DNA of 64,000 bases, taken from Pseudarthrobacter phenanthrenivorans. Its GTDB lineage: Bacteria > Actinomycetota > Actinomycetes > Actinomycetales > Micrococcaceae. Below the pieces are notes generated by a model. The model saw only the letters and a list, made by a program, of their open reading frames with translations, had not been told where the DNA came from and made no database searches. A program made the position numbers and the translations under genes. The number at the start of each line of letters is the position of its first letter. Within the stretch, counting starts at the first letter, position 1. Positions 31,608 to 39,229 of this stretch are shown piece after piece. The stretch spans positions 1 to 64,000 of the forward strand of contig NZ_JWTB01000008.1 of assembly GCF_000813845.1 (NCBI RefSeq), in the 5' to 3' direction.

Positions 31608-31733
31608 CTCCTGCCGGAGGCCTCCCCATTCCCGCGACGGAGGCCCGCCCAAGCTCGAATCGACGGCGAGAAGGCTTCACCTAACCCCACCCGATTCGAG
31701 TCACAACACTTCTGTTGCGACTTCTCATGCACA

Positions 31734-31747
31734 TACGGTACACTAAA
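31734..31747 (+). promoter_or_regulatory. TAYGGT-RY-ACCRTA operator, copy 4
   Basis: TACGGT-AC-ACTAAA, preceded by TTGCGA as a possible -35, at the head of the 31907-34433 operon. Confidence 0.7.
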
Positions 31748-31906
31748 AGTGCATAGTAAGATCCCCTAGGTCTCCTCCGCTTGGTACCCGGAGGATGGCG
31801 CATCAGGCGCTCCTGGGAGGCGGGGAGTTTACCTCTTTCAGCCCCGCCTCCTGGAAGCTTTTGAAGCCCAGCAGTACCCCACCAACACCACAGAAAGAGA
31901 ACCGAA
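31748..31906 (+). ncRNA. Long structured 5' leader
   Basis: About 160 bases with two stems: TCCTCCG/CGGAGGA (31773-31795) and GGAGGCGGGG/CCCCGCCTCC (31816-31851), the second followed by GAAGCTTTTG. The length and stems suggest an attenuator or other cis-acting RNA ahead of the operon. Confidence 0.5.
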
Positions 31907-32476
31907 GTGACGACCATCGCCCTTGAGCGCACCGCGGCTTACGCCTCGTTTGCTGACTCCCTCGCAAAGAAGGCTCCACTCAACGGCCTGGCCCTCGTGA
32001 CGGCGTTCACGCAGCTGGACTCTACGGAGCAGTTCGACGCACTCGTCCTGGCCTTCGAGACCCTGGTGCTCGACCTCCGGGACGCTGAGATCAGCGCTGA
32101 CGATAAAGAGGCCAAAGCTGCCAAGACCGCCTGGGCGTCCGCGCTCGTGGCGGCTCTCGACGGGATGGCCGTCCATTTCCTGGATGAAGGTTTTATGGAC
32201 GAGGACCAGCGCGAGATCGGCACCTTCATCGAAGATGCTGCTTTCGCGGGACTCCGCGGCACAACCCATGCCCGCGGCCGCCATCTCCCTTACAGCCGCA
32301 AAGAGCTGCTGCCTGTCCTCCTCGCAGCATTCGACAAGGGCCACCCCAACCTCACCCTGAGCACCAGCCGGCTCTTCGCCCAGACAGCCTTCGGCCCGGA
32401 TTACGCCGGCTTCCGCTCCGCCCTTGCCGCACCCATCGCCGCTGCACCCGCGCTTGGCGACCTGACCTTGTACTAA
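31907..32476 (+). CDS. Hypothetical protein, first gene of FabH operon
   Basis: A 189-residue, mainly helical, acidic protein from GTG 31907 after GAACCGAA. It includes EQFDALVLAFETLVLDLRDA and a short basic patch THARGRHLPYSRKELLP. No signal peptide. It is the first of four genes (31907, 32505, 32796, 33387) in one orientation, the first three with gaps of 28-45 bases. Not assigned to a family. Confidence 0.6.
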   Translation: MTTIALERTAAYASFADSLAKKAPLNGLALVTAFTQLDSTEQFDALVLAFETLVLDLRDAEISADDKEAKAAKTAWASALVAALDGMAVHFLDEGFMDEDQREIGTFIEDAAFAGLRGTTHARGRHLPYSRKELLPVLLAAFDKGHPNLTLSTSRLFAQTAFGPDYAGFRSALAAPIAAAPALGDLTLY

Positions 32477-32504
32477 CCGTTCACACCACAGAAAGAGGGA
32501 TCGA

Positions 32505-32750
32505 ATGAAGAACGTCATTCAGCTGCGGACCAAGCGCTCCGGTGCGGCGCCCTGCACTTACCACGAGCTCATGCACAGGATCGCTGAAGAAGGCGGCCAG
32601 GTCATCGAGATGTTCCCTTCTGATAAGGCGCTGGCGCCGGACTCCACCCAGGCAGACCTGATGATCCGCCCGGCCCAGGAAGGTGGCGCCCTGGGGATCG
32701 CTCTGGCTGACTTGCCGGCCGGCGTGTTCGTCGACAAAATCCGCGCGTAA
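32505..32750 (+). CDS. Small hypothetical protein in FabH operon
   Basis: An 81-residue protein with ATG 32505 after AAAGAGGG. Its sequence (TYHELMHRIAEEGGQVIEMF; LMIRPAQEGGALGIALADLP) suggests a compact alpha/beta fold. No known motif. Confidence 0.55.
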   Translation: MKNVIQLRTKRSGAAPCTYHELMHRIAEEGGQVIEMFPSDKALAPDSTQADLMIRPAQEGGALGIALADLPAGVFVDKIRA

Positions 32751-32795
32751 CCGGCCGAACGGTCAAACCCACGATCCTGAAGAGAAAGAAGACCC

Positions 32796-33182
32796 ATGTC
32801 CGCTGCAGTCCTTGAAGCCCCCGCCAACACCTCCTCCGGCTCCGACTTCACCCTGGAGATCTACTCGAAGCCCTCATGCGTCCAGTGCGGCGCCACCCAT
32901 CGTAAGGCCAAGAAGAACGGCATCGTCTTCGTCGACGCCCGTCTGCACGAAGACATCGAGATCAACCAGAACGCCGTGCGCGAGCTCGGTATCACCCTCG
33001 GCGTCGCCTCAGCGCCCCTGTGTATCGTCCGCGCCGCCGACGGCACCGTTGCCGACTCCTGGGGCGGGTTCAACCCGGACAAGATGGAGGAATGGGCCGA
33101 CCGCCTACCGATGACCGTGGAGGCAGCCGCGAAGAAGGCAGCCGAAATCGCAGGCGAATCCCCGGAGTTTGAAGCAGCCTAG
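32796..33182 (+). CDS. Glutaredoxin/NrdH-like thioredoxin-fold protein
   Basis: A 128-residue protein. LEIYSKPSCVQCGATHRKAKK carries a CxxC redox motif (C-V-Q-C) in the NrdH/glutaredoxin position. This is followed by IVFVDARLHEDI, then VASAPLCIVRAADG (a cis-Pro-like S-A-P) and W-G-G-F. It is longer than NrdH (about 75-80) because of a C-terminal alanine-rich helix. Likely a cytoplasmic disulfide reductase. No ribonucleotide reductase gene lies nearby. Confidence 0.75.
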   Translation: MSAAVLEAPANTSSGSDFTLEIYSKPSCVQCGATHRKAKKNGIVFVDARLHEDIEINQNAVRELGITLGVASAPLCIVRAADGTVADSWGGFNPDKMEEWADRLPMTVEAAAKKAAEIAGESPEFEAA

Positions 33183-33194
33183 CTCAACAAACAA

Positions 33195-33283
33195 ACAGGG
33201 GTTTCCCGTCCTGCCAGCCGCCGTGCCATCCGGCCCGTCAGCTTGGAGGGGAACCCCTGTCGCCAGCCGCCTGCCATCCGGCA
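33195..33283 (+). ncRNA. Strong stem and direct repeat in fabH-like leader
   Basis: ACAGGGGTTTCCC (33195-33207) pairs with GGGGAACCCCTGT (33248-33260), 13 pairs with one G-U. The loop contains GCCAGCCGCCGTGCCATCC, which is repeated almost exactly just outside the stem (33261-33282). Likely a regulatory hairpin between the glutaredoxin and fabH-like genes. Confidence 0.55.
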
Positions 33284-33386
33284 GCAACGGCCTCAACCAG
33301 TCTCGATCAGCCAGCCCCCACGCTATCCAGCGAGGGAGCTTGTCGGGACCACTCCAATATATACAGAGTCTCAGAGAGGACCCACT

Positions 33387-34433
33387 GTGAATGCCCACCT
33401 TCTTGCCCTCTCGGCATACCGCCCTGGGCGCGTCATCACCAACGCGGAGGCCGGCGCCCAGGCAGGCGTTACGGATCAGTGGGTCGCCCAGAGGACGGGC
33501 ATCAGTACCCGCCGCCATACCGAAAAGAGCGTCCTGGACCTTGCGACCACAGCTGCAACGAATGCGGTCGCTGCTGCCGGGATCCGTGCCGCCGAGGTCG
33601 ACCAGCTGATCATGGTCACGGAGTCCCACCCCGTCCAGTCCCCGCCGCATGCTCCGTCGATCGCAGACAACATCGGCGCGGTCGCGGCCGGTGCCTTCGA
33701 CCTGGTGGCGGCCTGCGCCGGCTTCTCCTACGCTCTGGGGGTCGCTGCCGACCTTGTTAACGGCGGCAGCGCCGGCACCATCCTGGTAGTGTCCGCCGAA
33801 CGGATGTCCGCCTGGCTGGACTGGCAGGATTCCGGGACGGCGGCCATCTTCGGCGACGGCGCCGGCGCGGCCATTGTCACTGCCTCGACGGAACGGACCA
33901 TCTGGCCCTACGCCAAGCGCTCCGACGGCAGCATGCGCGACCTGATCCGGATGGAGCCGGCCAGCTGGCACCTCGCCATGGAAGCGACACCCCCGGTTTG
34001 GCCGGTGGTGCGGATGCACGGACCAAGGGTGTACCGCTGGGTGATCGAAAACGGTCCGCAGATCATCGACGATGCCCTCGCAAAGGCAGGCGTCACCCGA
34101 GACGACATCGACGTCTTCGTTCCTCACCAGGCCAACCGACGGATCACTTCAGAGCTGGTTAAGAGGGCGAACCTGGGGCACGCCGTGATCGCTGACGACA
34201 TTGTCCACATGGGCAACACGTCCTCCGCTTCGATCCCGCTTGCCGCGACCGCCTTGCTTGCCTCCGGTCAGGCAGCACCCGGGCAGAAGGCACTCTTCTT
34301 CGGGTTCGGTGCCGGCATGACCGCGGCCGCCCAGGTGGTCCTGCTTCCCAGCGCGTTCAGTGACCACGCCGAGACGTCACCAGAAGTGGGCGGCTTCGCC
34401 GAGCAGTCCGGCAGCCTCGCGAGGGTTGCTTAG
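33387..34433 (+). CDS. Beta-ketoacyl-ACP synthase III-like (FabH) enzyme
   Basis: A 348-residue enzyme from GTG 33387 after AGAGAGGAC. All FabH active-site motifs are present: Cys110 in LVAACAGFSY, His in VPHQANRRI, Asn in HMGNTSSASIP, plus the C-terminal G-F-G-A-G-x-T. KASIII condenses an acyl-CoA with malonyl-ACP to start fatty acid or polyketide chains; relatives make signal molecules. No other fatty acid genes are nearby. The plasmid operator upstream suggests a transfer- or maintenance-linked role, for example an acyl-derived signal (inference). Confidence 0.85.
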   Translation: MNAHLLALSAYRPGRVITNAEAGAQAGVTDQWVAQRTGISTRRHTEKSVLDLATTAATNAVAAAGIRAAEVDQLIMVTESHPVQSPPHAPSIADNIGAVAAGAFDLVAACAGFSYALGVAADLVNGGSAGTILVVSAERMSAWLDWQDSGTAAIFGDGAGAAIVTASTERTIWPYAKRSDGSMRDLIRMEPASWHLAMEATPPVWPVVRMHGPRVYRWVIENGPQIIDDALAKAGVTRDDIDVFVPHQANRRITSELVKRANLGHAVIADDIVHMGNTSSASIPLAATALLASGQAAPGQKALFFGFGAGMTAAAQVVLLPSAFSDHAETSPEVGGFAEQSGSLARVA

Positions 34434-34437
34434 ACAC

Positions 34438-34474
34438 AGAAGACCCCACGGGATTGGATCTCGTGGGGTCTTCT
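34438..34474. terminator. Bidirectional terminator
   Basis: AGAAGACCCCACG pairs with CGTGGGGTCTTCT between convergent genes. Confidence 0.85.
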
Positions 34475-34491
34475 CCTGCAGCTCTTCTGCC

Positions 34492-35841
34492 CTAATAGCG
34501 CCTCCCCAGTCGTGGTGACGGTCTGTTCTGGCACCAGTCGCACTCCTCCTTCGGGTCCCCGTGAATGCGGCAACGCGTGCGCGTAGCGGGCGCCGCGGCC
34601 GCACGCTTTGGGACAACCACGGCCGGCGGCGGCCACACAGGCTTTTGGACGACCGGAGTCAGCGGCTGGGGCGCTACAGCCGGGCTACCAAGGAGCGACC
34701 ATTTCTCCGGTCGGATGCATGAGATGAAGAACTGCCCCATCGTCCTGTCGCAGGACGGGCAGACGAACGCGCTGTAGTACCTGCCGCTGGCCTTGGTGCG
34801 CCGATTCTCGATGACTGCTTTCTTGACGTCGGCCCTGACAGCTTTGATCCAGTGGTCGACGGCGCGGTGCACCTCGGGGTGGTTCTCGAACCGCTTCCGG
34901 TCGACCTCGGACTTCACCTTCAGATTCGGCATCCCACCACCCCAGGCCCACGTCCGCGCGTCCCAGACCAGCATCGGCTCATCGCAGTCCCAACAGCAGG
35001 TGAGGCTACCCCAGATGTACGTGTCTGCCTGGGTGCGCACGGTGTGTTGGCCGAAGGCGGATGCGGGTGATGCGGAAAGGTCGTTCATCACCACGATCGC
35101 CTGTTTGATGGCTTCCTGATTCCTTCGCTCAGCCTCGGCAGCGGCGGCCGCAGCCTCTGCAGCTGCTTTCCGAGCCTCTGCCTGGGCATGAGGGGTGCCA
35201 TGTTGCCAGGACGGCCCCTTCAGCAGCAGGGCCTCGACGAAGGCGCCCACGTTGTCGCCAGCCATGACGAAGTTTTGACCAGCGGGCAGGGCAAGCAGCT
35301 CGGAAGGATCCTCCGGCACGTCGGCCGTTTTGCCGAAGCCCGTCACTACTACCGGGACCTTGGTCTCGTGGTACTCCAGCTGCCGGGGGATAAGCCAGAC
35401 AGGAAACGCTCTGCTGTCGAAGTAGCGCTGGGAGCGCGTGAAGTATTTTTCCGGCGTCTGGGATGACAGCTGCACCTCGAATGCGACCGCCTTGGTGAGG
35501 TCGTCGGACTCGGCCAGAACGTCGATGATCCACTCTCGGGATGGGTGAGGATGCTCGAGGATCGCATGCCAGCCAGGTACCCGGTCGATGCAGAGCTTCA
35601 GAGCCTCTTTGAGGGCCAGGTGCTGCGGTGACTCGCCGCCATGGTCCACCTTGCAGCCGGCCCTTTTATGGTGGGCGAAGTAACGGGTTACCGGTCCCCG
35701 GGTTTTGGCTACCGCACGAACGCCACACACCGGCATGACCATCCGCTTGCGGTCCTCGGATTTCTGAAGCTCCGCCCAAGTATCAGCGGTGTACGTCGTG
35801 GCATCGACTCGGCTCCCATCGAGCACGGCTGTCAGCAGCAT
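34492..35841 (-). CDS. CoiA-like nuclease-family protein with zinc-binding tail
   Basis: A 449-residue protein. ATG 35841 has GGGG close upstream; the longer in-frame start at 35856 lacks a ribosome binding site. The N-terminal half follows the competence protein CoiA layout: RYFAHHKRAGC, ESPQHLALKEAL, then a nuclease-like core W-I-I-D-V-L-A... AFEVQLS (D and E-x-Q) and YFDSRAFPVWLI. After an alanine-rich coiled section come two cysteine pairs (CCWDC; CPSC) and a terminal CRIHGDPKEECDWC. Probably DNA processing during uptake or transfer. Confidence 0.7.
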   Translation of the reverse strand: MLLTAVLDGSRVDATTYTADTWAELQKSEDRKRMVMPVCGVRAVAKTRGPVTRYFAHHKRAGCKVDHGGESPQHLALKEALKLCIDRVPGWHAILEHPHPSREWIIDVLAESDDLTKAVAFEVQLSSQTPEKYFTRSQRYFDSRAFPVWLIPRQLEYHETKVPVVVTGFGKTADVPEDPSELLALPAGQNFVMAGDNVGAFVEALLLKGPSWQHGTPHAQAEARKAAAEAAAAAAEAERRNQEAIKQAIVVMNDLSASPASAFGQHTVRTQADTYIWGSLTCCWDCDEPMLVWDARTWAWGGGMPNLKVKSEVDRKRFENHPEVHRAVDHWIKAVRADVKKAVIENRRTKASGRYYSAFVCPSCDRTMGQFFISCIRPEKWSLLGSPAVAPQPLTPVVQKPVWPPPAVVVPKRAAAAPATRTRCRIHGDPKEECDWCQNRPSPRLGRRY

Positions 35842-35860
35842 GGTCCCCCGTTTCACCCGC

Positions 35861-35879
35861 CAGCAGCAGCAGCAGCAGC
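35861..35879. repeat. CAG trinucleotide repeat
   Basis: Six CAG units just upstream of the CoiA-like gene start. Prone to length change by slippage. Confidence 0.7.
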
Positions 35880-35977
35880 TCTGGCCCTGCAGGTGATTTC
35901 ATCACACGCCCCCACCTGTACGGCAACAGGCAGTTTGTCTTAATGCGCGCTTGGCAGTGGGAGCGGTGGGACTAGCC

Positions 35978-36791
35978 TCAGTGCTGCTTGGCCCGACGTA
36001 GATCCCACAGCCGCCAGGCTTCGCTGGTCATCAACGTCGCCGCCCCCACTGCTATGCCCAGCTCTTCAGCGGACGTAGTGAGCCTGCGTATCTCACCGTC
36101 TTCGGTCTTGAACTTCTCGGTCCGCCGGACGAACACCGGCCACGTCCTGCCGTGCGTTGATGCGCTGGCCACCCGCCATTCGTAGGCCAACGCGAACCGC
36201 GTCCATTCGTCCCCGGGAGTGCTGGCCTTTGTCAGATGCTCAGCTGCTTCCCGCATCATCGTGGTCGCGTCCGAGGCGATCTTCGGATGCTCTTTCTGCA
36301 GCTCCCTGAGGCGGGCAATCTCGACGGTCAGCTTGGTCACGAGGTCGCCCATTTCGCCCATGAACTCCTGGTTGAAGTTGGCCTTGGCGTAATCGTCGGC
36401 GATGTAGTCCCGTAGGAACTTGCGATGCTGGGACCGCTCATCTTCGGATTGCCAATGCCCGGGCACGCCGGGTGGGACGGTCTCCGGTCAGCACCCAAAC
36501 CGCCTGGGAGGCGCCCAGGAGAGCTGCGCGCGTCGGCGTGAACAGCGACGTGGGGCGCATATTGAGCTCGTCCTTTGCCAGGTCCGCCATGAGTGCCAGG
36601 TGGTCGACAGCCGAAACCAAGCCAGCCCAGGCCGCGCCCCGCACGGGAGCCGTAGCGAGCCCTTTGTCGTCACTGGCCAGGGAGCTGCCCGCCTCGACTT
36701 CATCCGGCGTCGTTATGCGCGTTTCCCAGGTACGGGCAGCATCGAAACACTTCAGCAGCCTGCCATGCCACAGCTGTTCGTTCTCGTCCAT
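35978..36791 (-). pseudogene. Hypothetical helical protein split by a frameshift
   Basis: The first part runs from ATG 36791 (MDENEQLWHGRLLKCFDA) to RARALAIRR, stop at 36438. The second part resumes in another frame as EDERSQHRKFLRDYI and ends RRAKQH at 35978. Removing one C near 36445 joins them as ...ALAI-EDERSQHRK... into one protein of about 270 residues. An ATG at 36466 opens the second frame but looks accidental. Function unknown; frameshift real or a sequencing error. Confidence 0.6.
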
Positions 36792-36856
36792 GCCATTGAA
36801 CCTACAATGGCCGGCACCTAGCCCCTTGTAGGGTCTATGCCGCATCGAGGCCGAAA

Positions 36857-36886
36857 GTAGTACCATATCTTGTACCACTAGGAGGG
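36857..36886 (+). promoter_or_regulatory. YefM promoter with paired GTACC sites and RBS
   Basis: AGTACCATA and TGTACCACTA repeats precede AGGAGGG, five bases before ATG 36891. Paired GTAC cores resemble YefM-type operator halves. Confidence 0.5.
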
Positions 36887-36890
36887 AATC

Positions 36891-37238
36891 ATGGCAATCA
36901 CGACAAGCGAAGCCCGCCGGGACCTCTTTGGCCTCATCGAGCGCGTCAACCTGGACCACACCGAGGTTGAAATCACGTCCAAACGCGGGTCCGCCGTGCT
37001 CATGTCCAAGGATGAATACGACGCCCTGGTGGAAACGAGCTACCTGCTGCGCAGCCCGAAGAACGCCCAGCGCCTGCTGTCCGCTTTCAATGCAGCCCGT
37101 GAAGGTAAGGTTGTCGAACGCAACCTCGCACAGGACGCGCAGGAGGACTCCGTGGATGTCGAGTGGTCTCCGGTGGACTACGTTGACGGACCCAAATCCG
37201 ACGTGGTCAATTCCGATGATCTCTGGCGCCGCGAGTGA
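36891..37238 (+). CDS. yefM: YefM/Phd-type antitoxin
   Basis: A 115-residue antitoxin. The N-terminal Phd/YefM DNA-binding fold is clear (TTSEARRDLFGLIERVNLDH; VEITSKRGSAVLMSKDEYDAL). It is followed by the toxin-binding tail, which is longer and more acidic than usual. The stop overlaps the toxin start by 4 bases (GTGA), as is standard for this pair. The complex normally represses its own promoter. Confidence 0.9.
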   Translation: MAITTSEARRDLFGLIERVNLDHTEVEITSKRGSAVLMSKDEYDALVETSYLLRSPKNAQRLLSAFNAAREGKVVERNLAQDAQEDSVDVEWSPVDYVDGPKSDVVNSDDLWRRE

Positions 37239-37501
37239 GCGAACGCAAGCTCGCCTGGACAGCTGAAGGGTGGGAGGACTACCTGCACTGGCAGACCCAG
37301 GACCGGAAGACCCTCAAGCGCATCAACACCCTCATCGAAGACATCCTCCGGGACGATCCCTTCGAGGGCATCGGAAAGCCCGAGGCCCTCAAGCACGCTC
37401 TGGCCGGAGCTTGGTCGCGGCGTATCGACGAAGCTAACCGACTCGTCTACGTCGCCGATGACCGGCACGTCACCATCCTGCAGGCCCGGTACCACTACTA
37501 G
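37235..37501 (+). CDS. yoeB: YoeB-type mRNA interferase toxin
   Basis: An 88-residue toxin of the RelE/YoeB fold: LAWTAEGWEDYLHWQTQDRK, INTLIEDILRDDPFEGIGKPEAL, then WSRRIDEANRLVYVADD and a terminal ARYHY. The G-K-P-E and R-R-I-x-x-x-x-R-L-V-Y motifs and the terminal His-Tyr match catalytic YoeB residues. It cleaves mRNA on the ribosome. Here it acts as a plasmid stabilisation module with yefM. Confidence 0.92.
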   Translation: MSERKLAWTAEGWEDYLHWQTQDRKTLKRINTLIEDILRDDPFEGIGKPEALKHALAGAWSRRIDEANRLVYVADDRHVTILQARYHY

Positions 37502-37556
37502 AGCAGCCCACGGGTCATGCCCGCCAGAGTTGCTTGTCTTTGGACTGGACCACGGC

Positions 37557-38156
37557 CTACTTCTCCGCGCCTGTCCCTGCCCCGGCCTTTGCCTTCTTTC
37601 GGTCGGCATCCGTGACGATGTACCGATAAAGGGTCGCCTCGCTCACTCCAAATGCGCCGGCGATTTCCTTGACCGTCATTTCCTTGGCGTCGTAGAGCGC
37701 CTGGGCACGCTGCTGCGCCCTGGGGGAGAGGGCTTTGGGCCGGCCGCCTTTCCGGCCCCGCGGGCGCGCGGCGAGGGCATTGCGTGTTCTTTCCGAGACC
37801 AGTGCGGCCTCAAATTCACTGACTATTGCTAGGGCTTGAAACATGAATCTGCCGTGGCTGGTTGATGTGTCGATGCTCTGGTCCAGCACCTTCAACGCAA
37901 CTCCCTTCCGGTCGAGCTCATCGGAGATGTCGATAAGGTGGCGCAGCGAACGGCCGGCCCTGTCGAGGCGGGTGATGACCAGTGCATCCCCCTCCCTCAG
38001 ACTCTTCCGACAGGCGTCCCATTCCGGCCGGGAAGCAGCCCTCCCCGTCATGACGTCGGAGTATATGACATCGCATCCTGCGGCCTTGAGCTGGGCCTCC
38101 TGGGCTTCCAAGGATTGCCCGGCAGTACTGACTCGTGCGTAACCAATGGCCGCCAT
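37557..38156 (-). CDS. Serine resolvase/invertase
   Basis: A 199-residue small serine recombinase. The catalytic serine is Ser10 in YARVSTAGQ, followed by SRPEWDACRKSLREGDALVI, TRLDRAGRS (catalytic arginines) and SEFEAALVSERTRNAL. The DNA-binding HTH is MTVKEIAGAFGVSEATLYRYI. No transposase is nearby, so it probably resolves plasmid multimers. The AT-richer upstream region 38157-38300 with inverted repeats is the likely res site. Confidence 0.9.
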   Translation of the reverse strand: MAAIGYARVSTAGQSLEAQEAQLKAAGCDVIYSDVMTGRAASRPEWDACRKSLREGDALVITRLDRAGRSLRHLIDISDELDRKGVALKVLDQSIDTSTSHGRFMFQALAIVSEFEAALVSERTRNALAARPRGRKGGRPKALSPRAQQRAQALYDAKEMTVKEIAGAFGVSEATLYRYIVTDADRKKAKAGAGTGAEK

Positions 38157-38300
38157 TAGAAGTCATCCTCAATCTCGAAATCACGACTTAATGCATATTG
38201 TCTATCCGGTACACCATAAAACTATCAAAACTCAACCTTAATTGATAGTTAGTTTCTGAGACTCTTTTGAGAGTCTAAATGGCCGAAAAACAGGACCTCG
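38157..38300. other. Candidate res site of the resolvase
   Basis: AT-richer DNA with inverted repeats ACTATCAA/TTGATAGT (38221-38249) and AGACTCT-tttg-AGAGTCT (38259-38276). It also holds a TAYGGT-type operator at 38205-38218. From 38300 to the Lsr2 start nothing further is recognised. Confidence 0.5.
38205..38218. promoter_or_regulatory. TAYGGT-RY-ACCRTA operator, copy 5
   Basis: TCCGGT-AC-ACCATA in the resolvase promoter region. Confidence 0.55.
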
Positions 38301-38426
38301 GAACAACACGCGCAAATGATCGTGTTCTGAGAGAGAAGGAGAACCCTCTAAAGGTGAGCTAGATCACTAGAGCAGTGGACCGCGTTGCATCATATTGCGA
38401 TGGTGGTGTCTCGTTACGATCTTCGA

Positions 38427-38750
38427 ATGGCTACACGCACCGTGATTGAACTTATTGATGACCTCGACGGATCCGAGGCGACCGAGACCGTTCGTTTTGC
38501 ACTGGACGGCAGTGAATACGAAATTGACCTGGCCGAGGAGAACGCCGAAGCATTCCGAGGGGAGTTGACCCGCTTTGTGGAGGCCGCTCGTAAAGCGGTC
38601 ACCAGGAAAGAGCCAGCTGTCCGCCGCCTCGCGCCGGCCGCTGACACCAAAGCAGTCCGGGCCTGGGCAGGGGCAAACGGCATCGAGGTGAATCCGCGCG
38701 GCCGCATCAGGGAGGATGTCGTGCAGCAATATCTCGCTTCCCTGAGCTAG
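38427..38750 (+). CDS. lsr2: Lsr2 nucleoid-associated silencer
   Basis: A 107-residue protein matching Lsr2 end to end. The N-terminal dimerisation part is TVIELIDDLDGSEATETVRF, ALDGSEYEIDLAEENAEAFR. The C-terminal DNA-binding part is VRAWAGANGIEVNPRGRIRE with the RGR minor-groove clamp. Lsr2 silences AT-rich foreign DNA in actinobacteria. A plasmid copy likely lowers the fitness cost of the plasmid or modulates host genes. ATG 38427 is used. Confidence 0.93.
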   Translation: MATRTVIELIDDLDGSEATETVRFALDGSEYEIDLAEENAEAFRGELTRFVEAARKAVTRKEPAVRRLAPAADTKAVRAWAGANGIEVNPRGRIREDVVQQYLASLS

Positions 38751-38776
38751 CCCCTCTGCGTAAAGGATCATGAACG

Positions 38777-39193
38777 ATGCCTGCTGCGCCGAATCTGAAG
38801 GTCGAGCGGTTCTGGCCCGCGATCCCACAGCACATCTGGGACCGCATCCGGGACGAATTCACTCTCCCGACTGCAGCAGACCTGCAGGGTCACTTCCAGG
38901 CGCTAGGGGACCCCGACGCAATGCAACGAGCCGTCCGGGTCTTTGTCGATGAGGAAACGCTGTGTCCGGGCTTCCAGATCAAAGACGGGCTTCTTCGAGA
39001 GCCCGTGCTACTCCTCTTTGAACATGCCATGGCGTTGAAGGTTCCCCACAACGTATTTGCTGCCTGGATGGTTACGCCGTTGCCAACGCAGCCCGAAACG
39101 CGGCCCGTAGACGCGCTCGACGATATAGGTCCGCTGTTCGCCGCTCTGGCCGATTTCGCGAACATCTACCGGCCCAGCGAGCAACGTCGCTGA
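38777..39193 (+). CDS. Paralogue of the 13352 HTH/MbcA-like family
   Basis: A 138-residue protein from ATG 38777 after AAAGGATC. It shares with 13352-13789 the CPGFQIKDGLLREPVLLLFE strand-helix unit and the end RPVDALDDIGPLFAALADF. Its N-terminus has a possible HTH (LPTAADLQGHFQALGDP). No antitoxin or toxin partner is adjacent; it follows lsr2 by 26 bases. Function unknown to me. Confidence 0.55.
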   Translation: MPAAPNLKVERFWPAIPQHIWDRIRDEFTLPTAADLQGHFQALGDPDAMQRAVRVFVDEETLCPGFQIKDGLLREPVLLLFEHAMALKVPHNVFAAWMVTPLPTQPETRPVDALDDIGPLFAALADFANIYRPSEQRR

Positions 39194-39219
39194 CGCACCA
39201 GGTTCCCTCGAAGCACCGT

Positions 39220-39229
39220 GGGGGGGGGG
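39220..39229. repeat. Run of ten G
   Basis: Homopolymer directly beside the stop codon of the type ISP gene. Such tracts slip easily or reflect sequencing error. Confidence 0.8.

Noticed and set aside
37557..38156. Transposon suspected because of the resolvase gene
   Set aside because: No transposase, terminal inverted repeats or target duplication seen nearby; a multimer resolution role is simpler.
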